Assembly (NCBI RefSeq): GCF_030646845.1
Contig: NZ_JAUSLE010000010.1
Location: forward strand, 1 to 64,000
Length of the DNA stretch: 64,000 nt
Source of the DNA: Rhodoferax sp.
Lineage (GTDB): Bacteria > Pseudomonadota > Gammaproteobacteria > Burkholderiales > Burkholderiaceae_C
Reading direction: 5' to 3'
The stretch's first letter is position 1, and each line of letters opens with the position of its first letter. The notes beneath the pieces are model-generated. The model made no database searches. It saw only the letters and a list, made by a program, of their open reading frames with translations, and was not told the origin of the DNA. Positions 1-8,298 of the stretch are shown in pieces. Position numbers and translations under genes: made by a program.

Positions 1-136
1 CCAGCGTGGCCGCACCAAATTGCCAGTCGGTAAAGGACATGACAGCCACGATGGCCACGGGTATCACCAGCAAGGCAATGATGAGCACCGTAGCGGGTGT
101 CAGCAGGAGGGCCGTGTGAAGCGGATTGACTCGCAT
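1..136 (-). CDS. ABC transporter permease, N-terminal fragment
   Basis: Only the first 45 codons are inside the window; the gene runs off the left edge. The translation begins MRVNPLHTALLLTPATVLI and continues as one long hydrophobic segment followed by a short polar FTDWQFG stretch. This is typical of the first membrane helix of PotB/UgpA-type importer permeases. It starts 9 bp after the stop of the ATPase gene on the same strand, so it is the next gene of that operon. The substrate cannot be read from this fragment. Confidence 0.75.
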   Translation of the reverse strand, partial: MRVNPLHTALLLTPATVLIIALLVIPVAIVAVMSFTDWQFGAATL

Positions 137-145
137 GTTCCAGCC

Positions 146-1294
146 TCAGGCGGCTTCGCCCATCAAAACCGAAAAGGGTTCAAACGCCCGGCGCTGACCA
201 TCGGCATCGAACAGATGAATCTCACCAAGAGGAACTGAAACCCGCAGGGTCTGGCCGACCCGAATTCCGTGGCTGTTGGCGGGCAGGCAGAAAACAGACG
301 TTTCTTCGGTGCCGTCAACCTGGAGTGATGCAATCTGTTCGGCACCGGTGTACTCCACGCTGACAACGACGCCTTGAACCTGCATGCCATCCCTGGACTC
401 GAGACACCCGGCCTGCGGTCTGAACGCAACATGACATGTGCCAGACCTGCCATGGGAATGGCCGACTTGACGCCCTTGTGCCCACACCGCGCCATGGGCT
501 CTGACTTCAGCATCGAGCAAGTTGATGCGTGGTGCACCCACAAAGCGAGCGACATCGAGGTTGGCTGGCTGGGTGTAAATTTCTTCGGGTGTTCCGATTT
601 GCAGGATGAGTCCCTCACGCATCACGGCCACACGGTCCGACATGGACATGGCTTCATGCTGGTCATGCGTGACGTAGATGAAAGTCACGCCCAACTGGTC
701 ATGGAGCTGACGGATTTCCGTACGTAGCGCCTGGCGCAGGTTGGCGTCGAGGTTGGAGAGGGGTTCGTCGAAAAGAAAGACCGCAGGGTGACGCACCATG
801 GCACGGGCAAGGGCCACTCGCTGACGTTGTCCGCCAGACAGCTGTGCGGGCTTGCGCTCCCAAAGTCCATCAATGCCAAGACTCTGCGCCACCTTTCGGG
901 CATTGGCTTGCGCCTCCGCCTTGACGCGACGTGTGTTGGCCGAAAAGAATTTCGCGCCGGGCAGCCTACCCCAGAAATTGAGGCCTCGCATCAGCAGAGG
1001 CGTGCAGATGTTGCCGCCTACCGTCATGTGCGGGTACAGGGCGTACGACTGGAAGACCATGGCGCAGTCGCGCTGACTGGGTGACAAGGCCAGCAGGTCG
1101 CGCTGGCCCAGCCGAATCGAGCCCGCATCAGGCTGGTCCAGCCCTGCAATCAATTTGAGCAAGGTGGATTTGCCGCAGCCCGAGGAGCCCAACAGCGTCA
1201 GGAACTCACCCTCCTTGACAGTCAGGTCCAGTCCCTTGAGGACCTTGGTGTCGCCGAATTGCTTGGTGAGTCCGGAAATATGAATGTCAGGCAT
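146..1294 (-). CDS. ABC importer ATP-binding protein (MalK/UgpC/PotA type)
   Basis: This is the energising subunit of a binding-protein-dependent importer, acting on the inner face of the cytoplasmic membrane. Walker A GSSGCGKST lies at about residues 36-44, the signature LSGGQ at 152-156, Walker B FLFDEP at 173-178 and the switch histidine in VTHDQ. The C-terminal 130 residues fit the regulatory OB-like (TOBE) extension of the MalK group, and 382 aa is normal for it. The start codon overlaps the end of the upstream HAD gene by 8 bp, suggesting translational coupling, and a permease follows after 9 bp. The DeoR regulator and phosphatase nearby hint at a phosphorylated polyol or related substrate, but that is inference. 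Confidence 0.88.
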   Translation of the reverse strand: MPDIHISGLTKQFGDTKVLKGLDLTVKEGEFLTLLGSSGCGKSTLLKLIAGLDQPDAGSIRLGQRDLLALSPSQRDCAMVFQSYALYPHMTVGGNICTPLLMRGLNFWGRLPGAKFFSANTRRVKAEAQANARKVAQSLGIDGLWERKPAQLSGGQRQRVALARAMVRHPAVFLFDEPLSNLDANLRQALRTEIRQLHDQLGVTFIYVTHDQHEAMSMSDRVAVMREGLILQIGTPEEIYTQPANLDVARFVGAPRINLLDAEVRAHGAVWAQGRQVGHSHGRSGTCHVAFRPQAGCLESRDGMQVQGVVVSVEYTGAEQIASLQVDGTEETSVFCLPANSHGIRVGQTLRVSVPLGEIHLFDADGQRRAFEPFSVLMGEAA

Positions 1295-1991
1295 GGCAAG
1301 CGTCCCTGGTGGCAGATTGATGGCCGAGAACCCAGTTCGTCAACTGGTCGTAATCGCTGAAACTAAACACGTTGGGAAGCAGGTCACCGGGTTGCCCTGC
1401 ATATCCACCGAGGTGAGCGGCGAAGCGAACCTGCGACTGTTGGGCACAAGTGGCATCCATGTAGGAGTCGCCCACAAACAAGGCTTCGGACGCCGATATC
1501 CCCATATGCTCCAGCACCAGGAGCAGTGGGTCTGCCGCTGGCTTGGGATGAGGTGCATCACCCATTCCAACGATGACGTCGAAAACGCCTTCGATGCGAG
1601 CTTGGGCCAGCAAGACCTCGGTTGAGGCGCGGTCGCGGTTGGTGCAGATGCCAAGCTTCAAATCCGGCGTTTTGAGCGCCGACAATGCATCGTGCAAATG
1701 GGCATACAAAGGCGCCGCTGGCAACCATCGCTGCATGTACTGCTCCAGATACTCAATTTCCAGTTGGGTTGCCAACCCTGGCTCCACGGGAACTGTTTGC
1801 AGGGCAATCGACTTGCGAAACATCGCCCGTAAACCTTCGTTGAGCGCCGTGCGCAAGAGCGATGTTGAAACTTCCCGCAGACCGGCCTGGACCAGCACGC
1901 TATTGGCAGCAGCCGCGAGCGATGGCAATGTGTCAAACAGGGTGCCATCGACATCAAAAATGACCGCTCGAAAATGTCCGTTTGTGTTCAT
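1287..1991 (-). CDS. HAD-superfamily phosphatase (Gph-like)
   Basis: A 234-aa haloacid-dehalogenase-type hydrolase. Motif I is FDVDGTLFD near the N-terminus, motif II is the T of ICTNRD, and motif IV is FVGDSYMD near the C-terminus; the cap lies between motifs I and II. The family removes phosphate from small molecules such as phosphoglycolate or sugar phosphates in the cytoplasm. I chose the internal ATG at 1991, just before the conserved FRAVIFDVDGT, because the upstream ATG at 2027 adds 12 non-conserved residues; neither has a clear ribosome site. It is first in a leftward operon with an ABC importer and diverges from a DeoR gene, so it may dephosphorylate the imported compound (inference). 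Confidence 0.82.
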   Translation of the reverse strand: MNTNGHFRAVIFDVDGTLFDTLPSLAAAANSVLVQAGLREVSTSLLRTALNEGLRAMFRKSIALQTVPVEPGLATQLEIEYLEQYMQRWLPAAPLYAHLHDALSALKTPDLKLGICTNRDRASTEVLLAQARIEGVFDVIVGMGDAPHPKPAADPLLLVLEHMGISASEALFVGDSYMDATCAQQSQVRFAAHLGGYAGQPGDLLPNVFSFSDYDQLTNWVLGHQSATRDACHA

Positions 1992-1999
1992 GCGTTGAA

Positions 2000-2077
2000 T
2001 GTTACGAACAATAAATGTCACTTTCATGACTTAATCTGCTCATACAGTGGCAATATCTGTCCCAGTCTGTTCGTTTC
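2000..2077. promoter_or_regulatory. candidate DeoR operator half-sites in a divergent intergenic region
   Basis: Between the HAD gene and the DeoR gene lie TGTTACGAACA (2000-2010, arms TGTT/AACA) and TGTTCGTTT (2069-2077). GlpR-type DeoR proteins recognise TTCG/CGAA-containing sites, so these are plausible operator parts. The match is short and untested. Confidence 0.3.
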
Positions 2078-2105
2078 CAGGTCCAGTCATCACCTCAGGT
2101 TTCAC

Positions 2106-2906
2106 ATGCTCAAAGCCGCTCGCCACAAAGAAATCGTTACCCTGCTTCACAACGGCGGGGTCGTGGAGGTCAATACTTTGGCCGACAGATTTCAGACCTC
2201 ACCCATCACGATTCGGCGAGACTTAATCGAACTTCATGAACGAGGGTTGGTCGAACGCACCCGTGGCGGCGCCGTCTCGGGGGAGGTCATTGCCGAGGGT
2301 TGGGCCCGCTACGAAAGCATCAGCTACGCGGAACGTGAGCGCGAGAATGTCCGGGAAAAGCGGGCGATTGCTGAGTTGGCTGCGCAGCATGTTTCCGATG
2401 GCGACTGCATTTTGGTCAATGCCGGCACGACCTCACGTCATTTTGCGGAGGCCTTGCGCGGTCATCACAATCTGCATGTCGTGACCAACGGCTTGACGGT
2501 TGCGATGGAGTTCGCCAGAAGCCAGAACGCATCCGTTTATCTTTTACCGGGCACTGTTGACTTCAAGAAAATGGCATCGGTTTGTCGTCCGGCTCCCGGC
2601 ACGTTTGACGACATCACAGTACGTGCGGCGTTTCTCGGCGTCAACGGCATTTCGCCTTCCGCTGGTATCTCCATGCTGTCCCCGGAGGAGGCCGCGATGA
2701 ACCGGGCCTTCATGGAAGCAGCCCAGACAGTCACTGTCCTGGTGGACTCATCGAAGTTCCACTCTCAGGCCATTTTCCGGATTGCACATCTGGACAAAGT
2801 GACGCGCATCATCACGGATGCAGGCATCGACCAGGGCATTCGTGAGGCGCTTGAAAAGTTGGATGTCGAGGTGCTCATAGCTTCACCGGATGATGCTTCG
2901 CCTTGA
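2106..2906 (+). CDS. DeoR/GlpR-family transcriptional regulator
   Basis: A 266-aa repressor-type regulator. Residues 1-57 form the DeoR winged helix-turn-helix, including TSPITIRRDLIELHERGLV and a following RTRGGAV. The rest is the sugar-phosphate-sensing domain, with VNAGTTSRHFAE and VTNGL typical of the family. The track ORF begins 44 codons upstream, but the HTH starts right after the ATG at 2106 (MLKAARHKE), so this start is preferred. It is divergent from the HAD-ABC operon and most likely controls it. Family members respond to phosphorylated sugars or glycerol-3-phosphate; the actual inducer here is unknown. Confidence 0.88.
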   Translation: MLKAARHKEIVTLLHNGGVVEVNTLADRFQTSPITIRRDLIELHERGLVERTRGGAVSGEVIAEGWARYESISYAERERENVREKRAIAELAAQHVSDGDCILVNAGTTSRHFAEALRGHHNLHVVTNGLTVAMEFARSQNASVYLLPGTVDFKKMASVCRPAPGTFDDITVRAAFLGVNGISPSAGISMLSPEEAAMNRAFMEAAQTVTVLVDSSKFHSQAIFRIAHLDKVTRIITDAGIDQGIREALEKLDVEVLIASPDDASP

Positions 2907-3214
2907 GTTAAGAGGCGGAGATTCATCTCTGAAACTCCGATGGCATGTTGTTAGGGGAGATGCTCGAACGTCGGCTCTTGGTCGGCAGGCGCCACAGTTA
3001 GACGTTGCGCCGCACCACTTTTCTTGGACGGTGCTTTCCAACTTGGTGTGGCATAGCAATAGTTCTACCGAACCCAGATTCTTGGCTAGCTTACAAATGA
3101 GCGATGCTGCCTTCGTGCGCCGCACTGAAGTTGTTGAGAATCGTCAATCGATTGACTCTTGGTTGCTGTAACTATTAGTCGTTGATTCATTAACAACTAT
3201 TGGGAGCGTCCATT
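2907..3214. other. 308-bp stretch without a convincing gene
   Basis: The overlapping short ORFs in this stretch have no recognisable composition or start signal. The only structured features I see are a perfect 14-bp palindrome (3143-3156) and a GTTG/CAAC inverted repeat (3181-3197) next to the following small gene. Confidence 0.5.
3143..3156. promoter_or_regulatory. perfect 14-bp palindrome upstream of the small gene at 3215
   Basis: GTCAATCGATTGAC is a perfect palindrome about 60 bp before the start of the small gene. A looser inverted repeat, GTTG(N9)CAAC, lies between it and the ribosome site. Such symmetry in the right place suggests a regulator binding site; no regulator is identified. 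Confidence 0.35.
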
Positions 3215-3445
3215 ATGAAAGCCGTCGATGTACTGATTCACGTGCACCCAGAACTGTCCCCGATAGACCGGGCCAAGGTAGAACAGGAGGTGGCCGCGTC
3301 TGTCGGTGTAATTTCCGCGAACTTCGACAAACACGAACGCCCACATTTGCTGATCGTTCAGTACAACCCAGACGCGCTTCAATCCAGTCAGATACTTGAG
3401 ATGGTGAAGCGACTCGATCCGGATGCTTCCCTGGTAGGCTTGTGA
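3215..3445 (+). CDS. small ferredoxin-like (HMA-fold-like) protein without metal cysteines
   Basis: A 76-aa protein that starts MKAVDVLIHVHPELS after a GGGAG ribosome site 10 nt upstream, which is why I use this ATG rather than the track start 15 bp earlier. The pattern of two strand-helix units, with a central HLLIVQYNP strand, resembles the heavy-metal-associated fold. There is no cysteine and hence no CXXC motif, so it cannot bind copper in the usual way. Two to three histidines near the N-terminus are the only obvious ligands. It stands alone between the DeoR gene and the convergent phn operon. Function unknown. Confidence 0.65.
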   Translation: MKAVDVLIHVHPELSPIDRAKVEQEVAASVGVISANFDKHERPHLLIVQYNPDALQSSQILEMVKRLDPDASLVGL

Positions 3446-3681
3446 CCAGTTTCTTGCGCACATTCAGGATGTGCAAGGTACCCCCACCAGCAATCAAGGA
3501 TTGGTTTCAAGGGCAGGTCTTGGCCGCGAACAGTCAGCCAGTCGTTAAACGCCACGGACAGCAGTCGCAGTTGGGCAAGCGTTCAAGGCGAAACATATGT
3601 CGCGGTGAGTGCCATCCATTCAGGCCCCATTGCGTTGCGGTTGAACCGCACTGCCTGCCTGCGCAGTGACACGGTGGTTCC

Positions 3682-4491
3682 CTAAATCAGCGACTTGCGA
3701 ATCCGCGCAGAGATCACGTCAATCACCGTCACCGTCACGATGATGATGATCATCACGGCGCAAGTTTCGGCGTATTGGAAGCCGCGGATGATTTCCCACA
3801 GGATGACACCGATGCCGCCGGCGCCGACCATGCCCACCACCGAGGCAGAGCGCACGTTGGACTCAAACCGGTACAGCGAATAGGAAATCCACAGGGGCAG
3901 CACCTGCGGGATGATGCCGTAGACGATTTCTTCCAGTGCATTGGCACCGGTGGCGCGGATGCCTTCAACCGGTTGGGAATCAATGGATTCGACCGCTTCC
4001 GAAAACAGTTTGGCCAGAATGCCGGTGGTATGCACAAACAGGGCCAGCACACCGGCGAAAGGCCCCAGCCCCACGGCCACGATGAACAGCATGGCAAACA
4101 CCATCTCGTTGATGGCGCGGGCCGCGTCCATCAGGCGCCGCACTGGCTGGTGAATCCACCAGGGCGTGATATTGGCCGACGACAGCAAACCCAGCGGTAC
4201 CGCAAACACAACGGCCAGGGCAGTGCCCCACAGCGCAATTTGCACGGTGATGACCATTTCCCGCAGGTACATGCGCCAATCGCCAAATTTCGGCGGGAAG
4301 AAATCGGCGACATAAGTGGCCATGTTGCCGGCATCGCGCACCAGGTCAAATGGCCGCATATCGGCGCCCTGCCAGGAGCCCGCCAGCAAGGCCAGCAAGA
4401 TGCCCCACGCCAGCAAGCCCAGCAGGCTGGCCCGAGGTATCTGCATCGCCGGTGCTGCGGACAACACCGGCGTGCTGACAGGCGCGCTCAC
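3682..4491 (-). CDS. phnE: phosphonate ABC transporter permease PhnE
   Basis: A 269-aa inner-membrane permease of the phosphonate importer. After a variable N-terminal region with one helix it shows the family core, including the EAA-like loop [16 protein letters not shown] and the downstream [13 protein letters not shown] stretch typical of PhnE/PtxC proteins. The start is a GTG (MSAPVST); an internal ATG (MQIPRAS) 16 codons later is an alternative. It is the last gene of phnC-phnD-phnE, 46 bp after phnD. No C-P lyase, phosphonatase or phosphite dehydrogenase gene follows: the 236 bp downstream contain only a short GCGGTT/AACCGC palindrome (3646-3660). Confidence 0.9.
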   Translation of the reverse strand: MSAPVSTPVLSAAPAMQIPRASLLGLLAWGILLALLAGSWQGADMRPFDLVRDAGNMATYVADFFPPKFGDWRMYLREMVITVQIALWGTALAVVFAVPLGLLSSANITPWWIHQPVRRLMDAARAINEMVFAMLFIVAVGLGPFAGVLALFVHTTGILAKLFSEAVESIDSQPVEGIRATGANALEEIVYGIIPQVLPLWISYSLYRFESNVRSASVVGMVGAGGIGVILWEIIRGFQYAETCAVMIIIIVTVTVIDVISARIRKSLI

Positions 4492-4537
4492 GCCTGCACC
4501 TCAAGCAAACAGAACAGGGGTTGAGGTGCCCGACGCA

Positions 4538-5506
4538 TTACTTGGCCTGGCCCAGCGCGGCCAGCTGTTTGTCGATGTCAGCCAGTTTGGCCTGCTTGTC
4601 GGCGGCAGCAAGATTGGCATCGGCTTCGAACTTGTTGCGGGCCTTGAACAATTCAAGCTGACGAATCGGAATGAGCTGGCTGTTGGTGGATGCCTTGAAG
4701 CCGGACAGCTTGGAGAGCTTGAACAAGGCATCTTTTTCCTGCTGGCCGCCCTGGCCATAGGTGTAGAAGAAATCGCGCACTTTGGCCTTGGTAGCTTCGG
4801 GCAGGTCTTTGCGAATAACCAGCGGGTCCAGCGGGATGAGTGGCGAGGTCCAGATGATGCGCAAGTCATTGAACTTGGCAGGCAGCTTGTCTTTCAGCTT
4901 GTCCAGGTTCTCGCTGTTGTTGGTGGCCACGTCAACCTGCTTGTTCGCGACTGCCAGCGAATTGGTTTCATGGTTGGCGCTGCGCGTGAGCTTGAAGAAG
5001 GTCTTCGGGTCAATCTTGTTCTGGGCAAATACGTAATAGCTGGGCACCAGGAAGCCCGAGGTGGAGTTGGGGTCGCCGTTGCCGAAGGACAGGTTCTTGC
5101 CCTGTTTCAGCATGTCGTCCAGCGACTTGAGCGGGCTGTCCTTGTGCACGATCAGGTGCGAGTAGTAGCCCTGTGTGCCGTCGGCGTTGACCATCTGGGC
5201 AAACACTTCACCGCTGGCGCGATCGACCGCTTCCATCGCCGACTTGTTGCCAAACCAGGCCACGTGCACCTTGTTGAAGCGCATGCCTTCAATGATGCCG
5301 GCGTAATCCGGGGCGAAGAAGGCGTTGACCTTCATACCGGTCTTTTTGGCCATGCCGTCCAGGATCGGTTGCCAGTCCGACTTCAGGTTTTGTGACGATT
5401 CAGTCGAGATGATGCCGAAGTTGAGTTCCTTCAGTTCCTGGGCTGCCACCGGGTTGATGGCAATGAGGGTGGCGCCAGCCAGGGTGGCGAGCAGTTTCTT
5501 GATCAT
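4538..5506 (-). CDS. phnD: phosphonate/phosphate-analogue-binding periplasmic protein PhnD
   Basis: A 322-aa periplasmic substrate-binding protein. The N-terminal MIKKLLATLAGATLIA signal peptide ends near VAAQE, and the mature part begins with the family-typical LNFGIISTESSQNL. VAWFGNKSAMEAVDR and the SGFLVPSYYVF region correspond to the ligand-contacting loops of PhnD/PtxB proteins. The start at 5506 has an AAGGAAA ribosome site; the track ORF starts 19 codons too early. It captures phosphonates or related phosphorus compounds and delivers them to PhnE/PhnC. A charged, Ala/Lys-rich tail (KQAKLADIDKQLAALGQAK) closes the protein. Confidence 0.9.
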   Translation of the reverse strand: MIKKLLATLAGATLIAINPVAAQELKELNFGIISTESSQNLKSDWQPILDGMAKKTGMKVNAFFAPDYAGIIEGMRFNKVHVAWFGNKSAMEAVDRASGEVFAQMVNADGTQGYYSHLIVHKDSPLKSLDDMLKQGKNLSFGNGDPNSTSGFLVPSYYVFAQNKIDPKTFFKLTRSANHETNSLAVANKQVDVATNNSENLDKLKDKLPAKFNDLRIIWTSPLIPLDPLVIRKDLPEATKAKVRDFFYTYGQGGQQEKDALFKLSKLSGFKASTNSQLIPIRQLELFKARNKFEADANLAAADKQAKLADIDKQLAALGQAK

Positions 5507-5552
5507 GGGAGTTTCCTTTGTAGAGATTGATCGGACAGATGGCAAATTGAGT

Positions 5553-6425
5553 TCAGGCGGCACGCGCGAGGGGTGCCAGCGGCGCTGGCCAGGCCAGATG
5601 CGGCACGGCGGGCTTGCTGTCCTGCAGGCTGGAGATGTGGTCGCCGAGCGCCAGGATGTCGTCGGCCTCGGCGCCGTAGAGTTCGCGCAGCAAGGTCGGT
5701 GTGAGGGCCACCGACGGGCCGTCGTACACGACGCGGCCCCGGTGCAGGGCGACAGTGCGGGCGCAGTACTTCATGGCGACGTTGACCTGGTGCAGGGACA
5801 CCACCACGGTGCATTTGTCTTCCCGATTGACACGCGCAAGGATGTCCATCACCTTGCGCGACGACTCGGGGTCGAGCGAGGCAATGGGCTCATCGGCCAG
5901 GATCACCTTGGCGCCCTGCACCAGGGCGCGTGCAATGGCGGCACGCTGCTGCTGGCCGCCCGACAGGGTTGAGGCGCGCTGGGCGCAGCATTCGGCGATG
6001 CCCACGCGTCTCAGGGCATCAACGCCGCCGGCCACTTCGGAGGGCGTGAACCAGCGCAGCAGGCTGCGCCACAGGGGAACCCGGTGCAGCGTGCCGGCCA
6101 GTACGTTGACGATCACAGGAAGGCGGTCCACCAGGTTGAACTGCTGGAACACAAAGCCAACGTCAGCCCGGGTCTGCCGGATGTCGGACGCGATCTTGCC
6201 GCTTTGCTGGACCGTCTTGCCGTGGATCTGGATCAGACCCTGGCCGGAACCGTCCCCGACCATGAGGCCGGCCATGTGGCGCAACAGGGTTGACTTGCCG
6301 GAACCGGAGGCGCCAATCAGCGCCACCATCTCGCCGGCTTGGATATCCAGATCAACGTCATGCAACGCCTTGCGTCCGCCGGGAAACGTTTTGTTCAGTG
6401 CCTTGATGCTGATGGCGATGGTCAT
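5553..6425 (-). CDS. phnC: phosphonate ABC transporter ATP-binding protein PhnC
   Basis: A 290-aa ATPase of the phosphonate importer. Walker [10 protein letters not shown] is at about 38-46, [15 protein letters not shown] is the signature region, [13 protein letters not shown] is Walker B and VSLHQVN holds the switch histidine. The long insert after [12 protein letters not shown] is typical of PhnC. A GGAGGAA ribosome site precedes the ATG. First gene of phnCDE, 46 bp before phnD. A candidate Pho box lies about 40 bp upstream, so induction by phosphate starvation is likely (inference). Confidence 0.9.
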   Translation of the reverse strand: MTIAISIKALNKTFPGGRKALHDVDLDIQAGEMVALIGASGSGKSTLLRHMAGLMVGDGSGQGLIQIHGKTVQQSGKIASDIRQTRADVGFVFQQFNLVDRLPVIVNVLAGTLHRVPLWRSLLRWFTPSEVAGGVDALRRVGIAECCAQRASTLSGGQQQRAAIARALVQGAKVILADEPIASLDPESSRKVMDILARVNREDKCTVVVSLHQVNVAMKYCARTVALHRGRVVYDGPSVALTPTLLRELYGAEADDILALGDHISSLQDSKPAVPHLAWPAPLAPLARAA

Positions 6426-6464
6426 GATTCCTCCGTGTCAATGCGCAGACCATATCGGCGCAAT

Positions 6465-6482
6465 ATGACAAACAGGTGTCAG
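6465..6482 (-). promoter_or_regulatory. candidate Pho box upstream of phnC
   Basis: On the minus strand the sequence CTGACACCTGTTTGTCAT contains two 7-mers, CTGACAC and TTGTCAT, spaced by 11 bp. They match the PhoB direct repeat CTGTCAT at 5/7 and 6/7 positions. It ends 40 bp before the phnC start. Confidence 0.45.
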
Positions 6483-6591
6483 TCCCAAATTTGGCTCGGC
6501 CGGATCTACACCCGCCCGCCACGCCGACCACGCACTGCAAGCAGGAAAAGCTTATGTCCACGGCCAGAAGGCCGCCGTAGAATTGCCTGCC

Positions 6592-7740
6592 ATGACCAAA
6601 TTGACCCGACGTCTGTTGCTGGCTGGAGGCGGTATGGCATTGGCTGCGACCGGCATCAGCGGCTATCTCATCAAGCATCCCAGGCCTGCACCCATTGGCT
6701 TTGACTTCACTCCGGAGGAGTTGGCACGGGCGCGGGCGTTGCTCTCGCGTCATCCTTCTATTGATGCCCATGCCCATCCGGGCCGGACCTTTGTGGACGG
6801 GGCGGAAAATCTGTCCGGGCTGGTCTGGCTCTACGCAAAGCTGGGAACGTTTGAGAAAAGGACCATTGCCGATATGCAATCGGGCGGGTTGACCGCCGCA
6901 GCCTTTGCCGCCGTATCAGATTTTCAGACGCTCGGCACCGCCGGTGAAGGCTTGACGACGGTACGGAACTTCGAACCCGGTGAAGCCTGGGCAAGCTACA
7001 AACGGCAAATCGGCAATATCCAGGCGCTGGCCGCCAGTGGGCTGGTTTATCCCGTCAAGGCCCTGGCAGATTTTCAGTCAGCCAGGGCGGCGGGCAAGCC
7101 CGGCGCGCTCTTGACCGTGGAAGGTGGCGATTTCCTGGAAGGCAAACCGGAGCGTGTGGCCGAAGCCCATGCCGATGGCGTGCGGTCCATCACCCTCATG
7201 CACTACCGCAACAATGAGCTGGGCGACATCATCACCGGCGCCCCCGTTCATGGAAAACTGAGCGACGCAGGCGTGGCGGTGGTCAAGGCCATGAACGCCG
7301 TCGGCATGGTGATCGACCTTGCCCACGCCTCGGAAGCGACCGCCATGGGCGCCATTCGCGCGTCGTCGAAACCCGTGATGGCATCGCACGTTCATGTGCA
7401 CAGCGAAAAACTTCATCACCCGCGCTTCATTTCACTCGATCTGGCCAAGGCCGTTGCACAGACGGGCGGTGGCGTGCTCGGTGCGTGGCCTGCCGGGGTT
7501 GGCATTGTCGATCTCAATGGCTTTGTCGACCGCACCTTTGAGCTGATCGATCATGTCGGCATTGAGCACGTCTGTCTGGGAACCGACATGGATGCCAACT
7601 ACAAGCCGGTATTTGATACTTATGCCAATCTGCCTCTTTATGTTGCGGGGCTATTGAAGCGAGGCCTGCAGGAGCCCGAGGTGGCGAAGCTGATTGGCGG
7701 CAATTTTCTGCGCGTGTTTGCCGCAGTGCAGGGCGTCTGA
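6592..7740 (+). CDS. membrane dipeptidase-like protein (peptidase M19 family)
   Basis: A 382-aa metal-dependent dipeptidase-type TIM-barrel protein with an N-terminal export signal containing a twin arginine (TRRLLLAGGG), so probably Tat-exported. Recognisable metal sites are DAHAHPG near residue 57, EGGD, DLAHAS and ASHVHVHS. In classical M19 enzymes the first site is HxD and the last is followed by S; here they read HxH and HVHVH, so it belongs to a divergent branch. ATG at 6592 is preferred to the TTG three codons earlier. It is divergent from phnC, with no clear functional link. Substrate uncertain: dipeptides or another amide. Confidence 0.8.
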   Translation: MTKLTRRLLLAGGGMALAATGISGYLIKHPRPAPIGFDFTPEELARARALLSRHPSIDAHAHPGRTFVDGAENLSGLVWLYAKLGTFEKRTIADMQSGGLTAAAFAAVSDFQTLGTAGEGLTTVRNFEPGEAWASYKRQIGNIQALAASGLVYPVKALADFQSARAAGKPGALLTVEGGDFLEGKPERVAEAHADGVRSITLMHYRNNELGDIITGAPVHGKLSDAGVAVVKAMNAVGMVIDLAHASEATAMGAIRASSKPVMASHVHVHSEKLHHPRFISLDLAKAVAQTGGGVLGAWPAGVGIVDLNGFVDRTFELIDHVGIEHVCLGTDMDANYKPVFDTYANLPLYVAGLLKRGLQEPEVAKLIGGNFLRVFAAVQGV

Positions 7741-7777
7741 CCGGCCCTTGTCGCAAACATTCCCGGACCCTGCCGAA

Positions 7778-8206
7778 CTAACTGCTGATGTAGCTCGTCA
7801 ACTGCGAAATGGTCTGCTCATGGTCGGCAATGATGTCGTCCATGATGTCGCGTATCGAGATCATGCCCAGCACCTGCCCGCCGTCCATCACGGGCAGGTG
7901 GCGGATCTTCTTCTGGCTCATCAAGGCCATGCAGGCACGGGTGCCGGTTCGGGGTGTGACGGTGATGACGTCGCGGGTCATGATCTCGGCCACGGTGGTT
8001 TCTTTGGAGTTTTTGCCCTGCAGCGCGACCTTGCGGGTGTAGTCGCGCTCGGACACCACGCCCACCAGCTTGCCCTTGTCCATCACGACCATGGCACCCA
8101 CCTCGTAGTCGGCCAACAGCCGCAGTGCCTCAAAGACGGTGACCGAAGGGCTGACCTGAAAGACCGTCGGCTTGCGGCGTTTCAACAATTCCTGAACGGG
8201 TTTCAT
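7778..8206 (-). CDS. two-CBS-domain protein
   Basis: A 142-aa protein made almost entirely of a CBS pair. The first repeat spans roughly residues 12-66 (VSPSVTVFEALRLLADYEV to VVSERDYTRK), the second roughly 77-133 (MTRDVITVTP to GMISIRDIMDD). CBS pairs bind adenosine nucleotides and usually regulate other proteins; as a stand-alone protein its partner is unknown. The ATG at 8206 has an AAGGGAG ribosome site; the longer track ORF start lacks one and its extension has shadow-like composition. It lies on the same strand 92 bp downstream of the acyl-reductase-like gene. Confidence 0.88.
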   Translation of the reverse strand: MKPVQELLKRRKPTVFQVSPSVTVFEALRLLADYEVGAMVVMDKGKLVGVVSERDYTRKVALQGKNSKETTVAEIMTRDVITVTPRTGTRACMALMSQKKIRHLPVMDGGQVLGMISIRDIMDDIIADHEQTISQLTSYISS

Positions 8207-8298
8207 GAACACTCCCTTCGATGGATGGACACTGAATCTGCAGTGTAAACAAACTGTTCTGCAATGCAATAGGCGCCGCGCCTGCCTGAGTGGCGGCC

